A stretch of DNA of 64,000 nt from an uncultured OCS116 cluster bacterium. GTDB taxonomy: Bacteria > Pseudomonadota > Alphaproteobacteria > Rhizobiales > TMED25. The stretch's first letter is position 1. Every line of letters begins with the position of its first letter. Positions 18,672 through 27,643 of this stretch are shown here, one piece after another. A program made the translations under genes and the position numbers. The stretch spans positions 292,087 through 356,086 of the forward strand of contig CACMIP010000001.1 in the NCBI GenBank assembly GCA_902613795.1, read 5' to 3'. A model generated the notes under the pieces. The model did no database searches, had not been told where the DNA came from, and saw nothing but the letters and a program-made list of their open reading frames with translations.

Positions 18672-18691
18672 TATCAAAAGGGAGTACCCAG
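18655..18691 (+). repeat. Direct repeat copy 2 flanking dadA (NUDIX gene start)
   Basis: Matches 17440-17476 at 30 of 37 positions. It covers the end of dadA and the first codons of the intact NUDIX gene. Confidence 0.75.
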
Positions 18692-19086
18692 ATAGGCCAA
18701 TCAGCGCAGTAGCCGGTGTAGTTATTCATAATAACAGCGTTTTATTAGTAAAAAAAAGTAATCTGGAAGATTTATGGAGCTTTCCCGGTGGTGCAATTGA
18801 AATTGGTGAAACACTTCATGAAGCCCTCACGAGGGAAATACTCGAAGAAACGTCAATTATCATCAAAGTTGGGGATCAAATTGAAAACGTTAATGTCATA
18901 AGAAAAGATGCAAATGATAAAATAAAGATACATTATGTTTTATCATTTTATGAATGTACATACATTAGTGGTCGACCTCAATTTGGTGATGATGTTGTTG
19001 CTGCTGAATGGCATCAAATCAGTAAAATTAATGAAATAAAATTAATAGATGGCGTCTCAAGGATCCTTAAGATCTGCGGGTATTAA
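18658..19086 (+). CDS. NUDIX hydrolase
   Basis: 142-residue pyrophosphohydrolase of nucleoside diphosphates linked to another moiety. The Nudix box is complete: GGAIEIGETLHEALTREILEE. The VVIHNNSVLLVKKS strand and SFPGG precede it as in ADP-ribose pyrophosphatase/MutT-like members; substrate cannot be told. The ATG at 18658 lies inside dadA, so the frames overlap by 14 bases. Its stop shares TTAA with the acuI stop on the other strand. Confidence 0.9.
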   Translation: MLRNNIKREYPDRPISAVAGVVIHNNSVLLVKKSNLEDLWSFPGGAIEIGETLHEALTREILEETSIIIKVGDQIENVNVIRKDANDKIKIHYVLSFYECTYISGRPQFGDDVVAAEWHQISKINEIKLIDGVSRILKICGY

Positions 19087-20084
19087 TTAGAATTATTTGT
19101 AATAATTCTTCTTCGATTTTTACCATTAACAATTAGTTTGGATTTTTCATAAACATCCTTAATATCTATTATCTCAGATAGATATTTGACATCTTTTACA
19201 TCTAATAAATCAAAGATCATATCCCAAGCCCTACTTCTTCTCTCATGACTACAAAAGGCAGAGTCGATACCAATTAGCCGAACACCACGCAGAATAAATG
19301 GTGCAAGATTCGTAACAATGTTCAGGCCCAAGACTTGACCACATACAGAAATTACCCCAGATCTGTTGGTCTCAGTAATAATATTTTCAAGTACCTTACC
19401 CCCTACTACATCTATCGCTGCAGCCCATCTTTCTTTTGATAGCATTCTTGGGTTTCCAATAAAATCATCTGTATCAAGTACCTCAATATTACCAAAAGAT
19501 TTTAAATAATCTCTGTTATATTCAGGGCGTGATGTCATGGCTACTACCTCATAACCAAGCTTTAAAAGTAACTTGGTTGCAATACCACCTACAGCGCCTG
19601 AGCTGCCAGTTACCAATACTTTACCCGCGTCTGGTTTTATACTGTTTTCATGTAATGCCAAAACGGCTAACATTGCAGTAAGCCCTGCTGTGCCAAGACC
19701 CATTATATAAGAATGCGTGTATTTATTTGGTAGCTTTATTAGTATGTCGGCATCTGTTGATGCGTGGGATGATAGCCCACCATGTTGAAGCTCGCCAAGA
19801 CCCCATCCAGTTGCGAACACTCGATCTCCTTCACTAAATTTTTTGTTTTTTGACTGAATTACCACACCGCTAAAATCAATACCAGGAATTAAAGGAAATT
19901 TTCTTATTATTGGGGCCATTCCGGTAATAGCGAGTGCATCTTTATAATTCAAAGCTGAATTTTTTACCTCAACGATAATCTCATTTGATAAAAACTCACC
20001 ACTATCTAATTCGAGATAATCAGCTTGAGTTCCTTTATCTACTTGTGTGATTAACCATGAATTGATTTTTTTTTGCATTTGCAT
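19083..20084 (-). CDS. acuI: Acrylyl-CoA reductase / YhdH-type medium-chain oxidoreductase
   Basis: 333-residue zinc-free medium-chain dehydrogenase, NADPH-dependent. The N-terminal domain has ALNYKDALAITG and PGIDFSGVV, and the Rossmann domain has VLVTGSSGAVGGIATKLL with the MTSRPEY segment typical of the YhdH/AcuI branch. AcuI reduces toxic acrylyl-CoA to propionyl-CoA in DMSP and 3-hydroxypropionate metabolism. The branch assignment is good; the exact substrate in this cell is inferred. Divergent from ygfZ. Confidence 0.85.
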   Translation of the reverse strand: MQMQKKINSWLITQVDKGTQADYLELDSGEFLSNEIIVEVKNSALNYKDALAITGMAPIIRKFPLIPGIDFSGVVIQSKNKKFSEGDRVFATGWGLGELQHGGLSSHASTDADILIKLPNKYTHSYIMGLGTAGLTAMLAVLALHENSIKPDAGKVLVTGSSGAVGGIATKLLLKLGYEVVAMTSRPEYNRDYLKSFGNIEVLDTDDFIGNPRMLSKERWAAAIDVVGGKVLENIITETNRSGVISVCGQVLGLNIVTNLAPFILRGVRLIGIDSAFCSHERRSRAWDMIFDLLDVKDVKYLSEIIDIKDVYEKSKLIVNGKNRRRIITNNSN

Positions 20085-20148
20085 GAGTCTGGTCTAATAT
20101 AAATATAAATAGTATTATAATAGATAAATTGATTTATAAAAATTTTAA

Positions 20149-20913
20149 ATGTATTATTTAAATGACAGAAAAATTTTGGAAGTATCGGGCATAGATACAA
20201 TAAATTTTTTACAGAATCTGATTACAAATGATCTTAGTGAGATAAAGAAAAGGAAAATCATACATACTTTTCTTCTAAACAACAAAGGTAAGATTTTATT
20301 TGAATTTTATATTCATGATGTCAATGACCGAGTTTTGATTGATGTCAATGAACAATCAGTAGATGATCTGTTGAGTCATCTCATATCATATAAATTACGC
20401 AGCAAAATTAATATAAACATAAAAAATGAATATGCAGTGTTTTGGTCAGATACTAATACGAAATATACATCGGATCCTCGTAATGCGAGGATTGGACTGA
20501 GAGGAATTGAGCCAAAAAAACAAATATCATCAGAGGATTGCATGAATAATTTTGATAATATTCGAATATTTGAGTCGATCGCTGAATTGAATAAAGACTT
20601 CAAATCCGAAGATGTTTTTCCCCATGAATTAGACTCATACATGAATTCAATCTCAAATGAAAAAGGATGCTATCCAGGACAAGAAATTGTGTCTCGCGTT
20701 TATCATAATAAAGTAATATCGAAAAAAAAATTCATGAGATTGGCCTATACTGGAAGTCCTAAATCACAAGGCGCCAAATTATTTCAAGATAAAAAAGAGG
20801 TCGGTTTTTTAGGTTCAAATGCGAACGGTTTTTGCTTAGCTTACACAAATAGAGAATTTGCATCAAATCGCTACGAAGTAAAGCATGATGAGCTAATTAA
20901 TATTAGTGCATGA
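20149..20913 (+). CDS. ygfZ: Folate-binding protein YgfZ (Fe-S assembly/repair)
   Basis: 254-residue aminomethyltransferase-like protein that supports maturation or repair of certain Fe-S enzymes. The family motif K-G-C-Y-x-G-Q-E is visible as EKGCYPGQEIVSRVYH near residue 178. The N-terminal DTINFLQNLITNDL and LNNKGKILFEFYI also fit. It overlaps or abuts the next gene, a small phosphatase. Confidence 0.92.
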   Translation: MYYLNDRKILEVSGIDTINFLQNLITNDLSEIKKRKIIHTFLLNNKGKILFEFYIHDVNDRVLIDVNEQSVDDLLSHLISYKLRSKININIKNEYAVFWSDTNTKYTSDPRNARIGLRGIEPKKQISSEDCMNNFDNIRIFESIAELNKDFKSEDVFPHELDSYMNSISNEKGCYPGQEIVSRVYHNKVISKKKFMRLAYTGSPKSQGAKLFQDKKEVGFLGSNANGFCLAYTNREFASNRYEVKHDELINISA

Positions 20914-20914
20914 A

Positions 20915-21418
20915 ATGAGATTATTTAATGCACCACAAGACAGAGCCCAGTCCATAGTATCTCAACACAATATTGAGAATATAATCTCAGTTTATTCACC
21001 CAATAAAACATTCCCACTTTTTCCAGGCGTAAAAAGTGATCAAATATTACGACTCTGTTTTAATGATATTTCAAGGCCACAAAATAATCTAAAAATAATC
21101 ACAATGAATGACATTAAAAAAATTATTAATTTTGTAACAAAAAAAAATAAAGGTGATTTTTTGGTGCATTGTTATGCCGGCGTATCTAGATCCATTGCAA
21201 TAACTATAATTATATTATTTATTTTAGAAAAAAATATAAATATAAATGATTTAGTACTAGAGCTGGAGCACAGAGCGCCTTTTGCAAGCCCAAATAAATT
21301 AGTATTACAACAGGCGGGGCGAGTGCTTGGGGAAGAAAAACTCTTCAGGACAATTATTAAAAATTTTCACACCCAAAAAAATTATATTCGGGCTAAAGAA
21401 TTTTGTATTGAGTTCTAA
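20915..21418 (+). CDS. Small protein tyrosine phosphatase-like protein
   Basis: 167 residues from the ATG at 20915 (GTG at 20906 is an alternative start overlapping ygfZ). The HCx5R catalytic loop is HCYAGVSRS in the segment FLVHCYAGVSRSIAI, followed by a long helix and HRAPFASPNKLVL, as in the dual-specificity-like proteins of alphaproteobacteria. The start is adjacent to ygfZ, so the two are probably co-translated. Substrate unknown; nucleotide or protein phosphate are both possible. Confidence 0.78.
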   Translation: MRLFNAPQDRAQSIVSQHNIENIISVYSPNKTFPLFPGVKSDQILRLCFNDISRPQNNLKIITMNDIKKIINFVTKKNKGDFLVHCYAGVSRSIAITIIILFILEKNININDLVLELEHRAPFASPNKLVLQQAGRVLGEEKLFRTIIKNFHTQKNYIRAKEFCIEF

Positions 21419-21462
21419 TTTTTAAATTAACAAAAATTTTATTTTATATTATTATACTGCAA

Positions 21463-21491
21463 TTGTATTTGTTGAGTTTAGAATATATATA
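21463..21491 (+). promoter_or_regulatory. Candidate sigma70-type promoter of nadABC
   Basis: TTGTAT, 17 bases, TATATA, located about 45 bases before the nadA ATG in a 117-base gap. The match is decent, but in such AT-rich DNA chance matches are common. Confidence 0.3.
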
Positions 21492-21535
21492 AGAATTAAC
21501 TAAGTTTAATTTTATCAACTATTGAACATCAAAAG

Positions 21536-22573
21536 ATGAAACGCACAGATAATAGTCAAAAAGTAAATCTTCCTGATCTAAAATTTACTCCTCAGCTTGA
21601 TATGGAAATGAAACCTTATTATCAAAAGGTAAAAAGAGTGATCCCTGAGATAGAATGGCCAATCCACGCGCCCTATGTGAAAGCTATAAATGAATTAAAA
21701 AAAGAGAGGAATGCTGTACTCTTAGTTCACAATTACCAAACACCAGAAATATATCATTGTGTAGCTGACTTTGTTGGCGATAGCCTTGCTCTATCAAAAG
21801 AAGCAGCGCGGACAGATGCTGATATTATAATACAATGCGGTGTACACTTTATGGCGGAAACATCAAAAATTTTAAATCCCAATAAAATAGTTTTATCCCC
21901 TGACCTCGACGCTGGGTGTTCACTTGCAGAGTCGATCACGGCAGAAGATGTTATTGGATTAAAAGAAAAATATCCAGGAGTGCCGGTGGTAACCTATGTT
22001 AACACTTCAGCCGAGGTGAAGGCTGAATCAGATATTTGCTGTACATCAGGGAATGCGCAACGGGTTATCGAGTCACTTGGGGTAAGAAAGGTTATATTTA
22101 TTCCAGATAAATATCTTGCCCAAAATATCGCAAAAGAGACTGATATTGAAATCATTACATGGGATAATGGCAGCTGTGAAGTACACGAACTCTTTACACC
22201 CGAAGATTTAATTGAAGCCAGAGACTCTGTAGATAACCTAAAAATAATAGCCCATCCAGAATGTCCCCCAAATGTGATTTCAGAAGCTGATTTTTCGGGA
22301 TCTACTGCAAAGATGATCGAGTGGGTATCTGAAAATAAGCCAGATAAAGTTATGATGGTGACCGAGTGCTCTATGAGTGATAACATTTCGGCGGAAAACC
22401 CGGATGTAGAATTTATTAGGCCTTGCAATCTGTGCCCACACATGAAAAAAATTACACTACCAAAAATCCTCGATAATTTACTCTACTTGAATAATGAGGT
22501 GAAAATCGATCCTGTGATCGCTAAAAAAGCTTTCCACGCTGTCGATAGAATGATTAAGCTTGATATATCATAG
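21536..22573 (+). CDS. nadA: Quinolinate synthase
   Basis: [4Fe-4S] enzyme condensing iminoaspartate with dihydroxyacetone phosphate to quinolinate in de novo NAD synthesis. 345 residues with [42 protein letters not shown] and [14 protein letters not shown]. The cluster Cys are visible in these segments. First gene of nadA-nadB-nadC, preceded by a 117-base gap that should hold the promoter. Confidence 0.97.
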   Translation: MKRTDNSQKVNLPDLKFTPQLDMEMKPYYQKVKRVIPEIEWPIHAPYVKAINELKKERNAVLLVHNYQTPEIYHCVADFVGDSLALSKEAARTDADIIIQCGVHFMAETSKILNPNKIVLSPDLDAGCSLAESITAEDVIGLKEKYPGVPVVTYVNTSAEVKAESDICCTSGNAQRVIESLGVRKVIFIPDKYLAQNIAKETDIEIITWDNGSCEVHELFTPEDLIEARDSVDNLKIIAHPECPPNVISEADFSGSTAKMIEWVSENKPDKVMMVTECSMSDNISAENPDVEFIRPCNLCPHMKKITLPKILDNLLYLNNEVKIDPVIAKKAFHAVDRMIKLDIS

Positions 22574-22585
22574 GGTATATTCGTA

Positions 22586-24106
22586 TTGGTAATCAATAAT
22601 AACAAAATCGTTATAGTTGGCGCAGGATTAGCTGGACTGTTCACTGCTTTAAAACTTGCTCCATTGAAGGTTATACTCATAACATCAAAAAATCTTGGCT
22701 CAGGCACTTCAAGTCAGTGGGCGCAGGCAGGAATTGCTGCTGCCGTTGGTAAATTTGACTCTGTCTCTTCCCACTTAAATGATACCGTTCAAGTAGGTGG
22801 TGGTATCGTTGATCAAAAAATCGCTGAATTAGTTATAAAAAACGGTCCAGATCGCGTGAATGACCTAATTTCACTCGGGGTCCCATTTGATGTTGACGAA
22901 AATCAAGAACTGATATTACGAAAAGAAGCCGCTCATGAACACAACAGAATAGTCTCCGTGAGGGGAGACATGACTGGCAAAAAGATCATGGAGGTGTTGA
23001 CAAGGCTTGTAGAGAAATCACCTCACATTGAGATAATTGAAGGTCAAAATGCAGTGGAACTCCATCAAGAAAACAGTGCTGTATATGGTGTGACGATCCA
23101 AAATTCGGTAAAACAGACTTATATAGAGTCAGGGTGTATTATTCTCGCAACTGGTGGAATTGGTCAGTTATATAAAGTTACAACAAACTCAAAAGAAGCA
23201 TTAGGCGATGGCGTGGGGATGGCAGCAAGATGTGGCGCGGTTTTATCAGATATGGAATTTGTTCAGTTTCATCCAACCGCATTTGATATTGGAATAGACC
23301 CAGCTCCATTAGCGACTGAGGCTCTTCGTGGAGAAGGCGCAAAAATAATTAATTCAAAGTATCAAAATTTTATGAAAGATGCCCATCCAGAGGGGGAGCT
23401 TGCGCCTCGAGATATTGTGGCTCGAGCAATCTTCACAGAGCAAAAAAAAGGCGAACAGGTCTACTTAGATTGTAGAGGAGATTTGGGCTCAAGGATGATT
23501 GATGACTTTCCTACAGTTTATGAATTATGTAAAAAAAATAAAATAGATCCAAAAAATGATCCAATCCCAATATCACCTGCGGCTCACTATCACATGGGCG
23601 GTATCAAATCTGATAAATGTGGCCGAACAAATATATCGGGTCTATATGCTTGTGGTGAAAATGCGTCTACTGGTATTCATGGAGCAAATAGGCTCGCATC
23701 GAACTCATTACTTGAGGCAATTGCATTTGCTGAGATAATTTCAGGTGACATAAAAGACCAAATTAACAAATATGTGAGAGGGGCGACACATAATCCAAAA
23801 ATTGTAAAAGTAAAGCCGCTTGATCAAAATGATTTGCTGGCACTGAGAGAAACAATGACTAAATATGTTGGCGTTGAACGCGACCAAGTTGGTTTAGAGC
23901 AAGCATTTGATACCATTCGCAATATTTATCTTAAATACCAGGAACAGGGCTATGATAATAATAGCTTGATAACTTCGTTGCTTATTATAAAATCAGCTAT
24001 GAATAGAACTGAGCAACGTGGGAGCCATTATCGCACTGATCATCCATATCAGGATAATAAATTAAATTCACGGAGTTCTATAACCAAAGAAGATCTAAAT
24101 TTATGA
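22586..24106 (+). CDS. nadB: L-aspartate oxidase
   Basis: FAD enzyme oxidising L-aspartate to iminoaspartate, the partner of NadA. 506 residues with the FAD motif GAGLAGLFTALKLAP, the flavin loop SSQWAQAGIAAAVG, and RIVSVRGDMTGKKI, HFHPTAF-like QFHPTAF, GLYACGENASTGIHGANRLASNS. No ATG is available at the start, so a TTG at 22586 is used; AGGGT stands 9 bases upstream. It ends with ATGA overlapping nadC. Confidence 0.96.
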   Translation: MVINNNKIVIVGAGLAGLFTALKLAPLKVILITSKNLGSGTSSQWAQAGIAAAVGKFDSVSSHLNDTVQVGGGIVDQKIAELVIKNGPDRVNDLISLGVPFDVDENQELILRKEAAHEHNRIVSVRGDMTGKKIMEVLTRLVEKSPHIEIIEGQNAVELHQENSAVYGVTIQNSVKQTYIESGCIILATGGIGQLYKVTTNSKEALGDGVGMAARCGAVLSDMEFVQFHPTAFDIGIDPAPLATEALRGEGAKIINSKYQNFMKDAHPEGELAPRDIVARAIFTEQKKGEQVYLDCRGDLGSRMIDDFPTVYELCKKNKIDPKNDPIPISPAAHYHMGGIKSDKCGRTNISGLYACGENASTGIHGANRLASNSLLEAIAFAEIISGDIKDQINKYVRGATHNPKIVKVKPLDQNDLLALRETMTKYVGVERDQVGLEQAFDTIRNIYLKYQEQGYDNNSLITSLLIIKSAMNRTEQRGSHYRTDHPYQDNKLNSRSSITKEDLNL

Positions 24107-24954
24107 TAGATAATATCGATATACCAAAACACATAATAAATAAAATTATTGAGAATGCATTAGCTGAGGATCTCGGTTCCTTTGGTGATATAACAAGCAA
24201 ATCTCTGTCTAATGAAAAAACAAAGATAGAAGCATCAATAAATTCAAACCAAGATGGGATCATATCCGGACTAGACATCATTGAGTTAGTTTTTAAAAAT
24301 ATAGACGCTAATACAAGTGTTACAAGCCACCTGAATGACTGCGATGAAGTAAAAAATGGGGCTGAGATTGCTAGGGTTATCGGGCACTCACATTCCATAC
24401 TTGCAGCTGAAAGAGTTGCTTTAAACTTTCTGGGTCACATGTCAGGAATAGCCAGCGAGACAAATAAATACGTCAAATCAATTGCGAACACAAAAGCAAG
24501 AATATTATCCACTCGTAAAACAACACCAGGACTAAGAGCCATTGAGAAGTACGCCGTCCGATGCGGGGGTGGTTATAATCATAGATACGGTCTAGATTAT
24601 GGCATATTAATCAAAGATAATCATATTAAAGCGGCTGGTGGAATTGAGAAAGCACTCAAAATTATTAAAAATAACAAACCCTACATGACAGATATTGAAG
24701 TTGAAGTTGATACAATTGAACAATTCCTCGAATGTCAGCGTCTGGATGTTCGCTATATACTGCTTGATAACATGAGTCCTCAATATATATCAGAATGTAT
24801 CAAAAATAATAAAAATGGTGCAGTTTTAGAGGCCTCAGGTGGTATTAATTTGAACACTGTCAGTGAGATAGCACGGACAGGGGTGGATTTTATCTCTGTA
24901 GGTAGACTGACTCATTCATCACCATCACTTGATTTAAACTTACATATTTTATAA
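24103..24954 (+). CDS. nadC: Nicotinate-nucleotide pyrophosphorylase (carboxylating)
   Basis: Converts quinolinate and PRPP to nicotinate mononucleotide. 283 residues with ALAEDLGSFGDITSK, LAAERVALNFLGHMSGIAS, STRKTTPGLRAIEKYAV and the C-terminal EASGGINLNTV with DFISVGRLTHS. ATGA overlap with nadB implies translational coupling. Its stop abuts the ppdK stop on the other strand with no gap. Confidence 0.97.
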   Translation: MIDNIDIPKHIINKIIENALAEDLGSFGDITSKSLSNEKTKIEASINSNQDGIISGLDIIELVFKNIDANTSVTSHLNDCDEVKNGAEIARVIGHSHSILAAERVALNFLGHMSGIASETNKYVKSIANTKARILSTRKTTPGLRAIEKYAVRCGGGYNHRYGLDYGILIKDNHIKAAGGIEKALKIIKNNKPYMTDIEVEVDTIEQFLECQRLDVRYILLDNMSPQYISECIKNNKNGAVLEASGGINLNTVSEIARTGVDFISVGRLTHSSPSLDLNLHIL

Positions 24955-27618
24955 TCAGGATTTTTTTACTTCAGCTTGTGCCGCCGAAAGTCTTGCGATT
25001 GGAACTCGGTATGGTGAGCATGAGACATAGTCCAGTTTATTCAGTGCGCAAAATGCAATAGAATTTGGATCACCGCCATGCTCTCCGCATATGCCCAATT
25101 TTATGTCTGATTTCGTTGATCTTCCCCTTTTTGATGAAAGTTCAATCAATTCGCCAACACCATCGGCGTCAATTGATACAAAAGGATCTTTTTCCAATAT
25201 AGATTTTTCGATATATTCTTGAAGAAATTTTGACGAGTCATCTCTACTGATGCCAAATGTTGTTTGCGTTAAGTCATTTGTTCCATAAGAGAAAAAATCG
25301 GCTGCTTCAGCAATTTCAGCAGATCTTAGTGCTGCACGAGGTAATTCAATCATCGTTCCTACAGTGTAGTTTAAATTTATACCTGACTCAGCCATAACTT
25401 CTTTTGCTGCTCTATCTATAATATCTTTCACTAAATCAAGCTCGCGCTTGGTCGATACAAGTGGGACCATTATCTCAGGGCATATAATTTGTTTTTTTGT
25501 GCTATAAATTTCAACACTTGCTTCAAATATCGCTTTCGCTTGCATTTCAGGTATTTCAGGGTAGGTTATTGCTAATCTGCACCCTCTATGGCCCAGCATT
25601 GGGTTCGTTTCAATGAGGTCTGCCACTCTTTGCTTTACGTCATCAATAGAAATATTTAATGACTTAGCAACTTCGTGAAAGTCGTTAACTTCATGAGGTA
25701 AAAATTCATGCAGTGGAGGGTCTAATAAACGTATCGTTACAGGTAAATCACCCATAACTTCAAATAATTCAACAAAATCATTCTTTTGCATCGGTAGCAA
25801 TTTTCCAAGAGCCGCTCTGCGTGACGGTTCATCCTTCGCAAGTATCATTTCTCTTACCGAATTTATTCTACCTTCATCAAAAAACATATGCTCTGTCCTA
25901 CATAAACCAATACCTTCCGCACCAAAATTTTTTGCTACAGTTGCGTCTGCCTTTGTTTCAGCATTAGCTCTAATTTTTAGTTTTCGTATTTGATCAGCCC
26001 ATTTCATAATTTTATCGAAATCACCAGAGAGATCTGGATCTTTCATTTGTACTTCACCATCAATTATACTCCCTGTTGTGCCATCGATTGTAATAATGTC
26101 TCCAGCTCTGAAAACCTTATCGTCAACAAAAAATGACTCACTATCATAATCAATTCTTATAGATCCTGCGCCTGAAATACAGGGCCTTCCCATTCCCCTT
26201 GCAACAACCGCTGCATGACTTGTCATGCCCCCACGCGTTGTTAAAATACCCTGCGCTGCATGCATACCATGAATATCTTCAGGACTTGTCTCAATACGAG
26301 TTAGAATTACTTTTTCACCATCATTTGAGGCCTTTTCTGCTTCATCAGCATTAAAAACAATTTTACCACACGCCGCTCCCGGTGATGCTGGTAATCCTTT
26401 TGCTACCACATCAAACTTTGCCGTATCGTCAATCGTTGGGTGAAGTAACTGATCAAGGCTATTTGGATCAACCCTCGTTATGGCAATCTCCTTTGAAATA
26501 ATTCCTTCTTCATGCATGTCAACTGCAATTTTAATCGCGGCGTATGATGTTCTTTTCCCTGATCTTGTCTGTAATATCCATAACTTTCCTTGTTGGATAG
26601 TGAACTCGATATCTTGCATATCAAGATAATGACTTTCTAATTTATTTGAGAGGCTAATTAGGTCATCATATATATTTGGCATTAACATCTCAAGTGACAC
26701 ATCTTTTGAATTTGCATTCAGCCTCGCTTCTTCTGTGATGTTTTGCGGGGTCCTGATTCCTGCGACCACATCTTCTCCCTGTGCATTAATTAAAAACTCA
26801 CCATAAAACTTTTTTTCTCCATTTGATGGATTCCTGGTAAAGGCAACTCCAGTTGCACTATTATCATCTAGATTTCCAAATACCATTGCTTGTACATTCA
26901 CAGCTGTACCCCAATGGTCTGGTATTTCATTTAATTTTCGGTACGTTACCGCACGAACGTTCTGCCAAGATAAAAAAACAGCGGATATTGATCCCCATAA
27001 TTGTTTATTGACATCTTGCGGGAAATCCATACCTGTCACATCTTTAACTTGATCTTTGAAATTTTGAACAATTTTTTTCCAATCTGCGCCATTTAGATCG
27101 GTATCCAATATATAATTATTATCGGCTTTGTAATCCTCGAGTATGTCCTCGAAATAATGATGTTCAATATTTAGTACAACATCTGAATACATCTGGATGA
27201 ATCTTCTATACGAATCATAAGCAAACCTTTCGTCACCACTTTTTCTTGCCAATCCTTCAACAGTCTTATCATTAAGTCCTAGATTTAATACTGTATCAAG
27301 CATACCCGGCATTGATGATCTCGCTCCAGATCTTACAGAGACAAGAAGAGGGTTTTCATCAGAACCAAAATTATTTTTTACAAGCCTTTCAATCTGTACC
27401 ATTGCATCAGATACTTGACTTTCAAGATCTTCTGGGTATTTTTTTTCATTTGCATAGAATTGGTTGCATACTTCTGTAGTGATTGTAAAACCTGGAGGCA
27501 CGGGTAAACCAAGCTTTGACATCTCAGCTAGGTTTGCACCCTTTCCACCAAGCAAATTAGACATATTCGAGTCTCCGTCAGTCTTTTCTTTACTAAATAT
27601 ATAAACCCATTTATTCAT
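24955..27618 (-). CDS. ppdK: Pyruvate, phosphate dikinase
   Basis: Interconverts pyruvate, ATP and phosphate with PEP, AMP and PPi. 887 residues, the usual length. The N-terminal ATP-grasp domain begins LLGGKGANLAEMSKLGLPVPPGF and includes VSVRSGARSSMPGM. The phosphohistidine domain has GGMTSHAAVVARGMGRPC with catalytic His. The C-terminal PEP barrel has MIELPRAAL, SYGTNDLTQ and the acid-base Cys in GICGEHGGDP. Upstream are glyS and glyQ on the same strand (gap 25 bases). Confidence 0.98.
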   Translation of the reverse strand: MNKWVYIFSKEKTDGDSNMSNLLGGKGANLAEMSKLGLPVPPGFTITTEVCNQFYANEKKYPEDLESQVSDAMVQIERLVKNNFGSDENPLLVSVRSGARSSMPGMLDTVLNLGLNDKTVEGLARKSGDERFAYDSYRRFIQMYSDVVLNIEHHYFEDILEDYKADNNYILDTDLNGADWKKIVQNFKDQVKDVTGMDFPQDVNKQLWGSISAVFLSWQNVRAVTYRKLNEIPDHWGTAVNVQAMVFGNLDDNSATGVAFTRNPSNGEKKFYGEFLINAQGEDVVAGIRTPQNITEEARLNANSKDVSLEMLMPNIYDDLISLSNKLESHYLDMQDIEFTIQQGKLWILQTRSGKRTSYAAIKIAVDMHEEGIISKEIAITRVDPNSLDQLLHPTIDDTAKFDVVAKGLPASPGAACGKIVFNADEAEKASNDGEKVILTRIETSPEDIHGMHAAQGILTTRGGMTSHAAVVARGMGRPCISGAGSIRIDYDSESFFVDDKVFRAGDIITIDGTTGSIIDGEVQMKDPDLSGDFDKIMKWADQIRKLKIRANAETKADATVAKNFGAEGIGLCRTEHMFFDEGRINSVREMILAKDEPSRRAALGKLLPMQKNDFVELFEVMGDLPVTIRLLDPPLHEFLPHEVNDFHEVAKSLNISIDDVKQRVADLIETNPMLGHRGCRLAITYPEIPEMQAKAIFEASVEIYSTKKQIICPEIMVPLVSTKRELDLVKDIIDRAAKEVMAESGINLNYTVGTMIELPRAALRSAEIAEAADFFSYGTNDLTQTTFGISRDDSSKFLQEYIEKSILEKDPFVSIDADGVGELIELSSKRGRSTKSDIKLGICGEHGGDPNSIAFCALNKLDYVSCSPYRVPIARLSAAQAEVKKS

Positions 27619-27643
27619 AGCTATTCCAAAATATTACTCAGAA

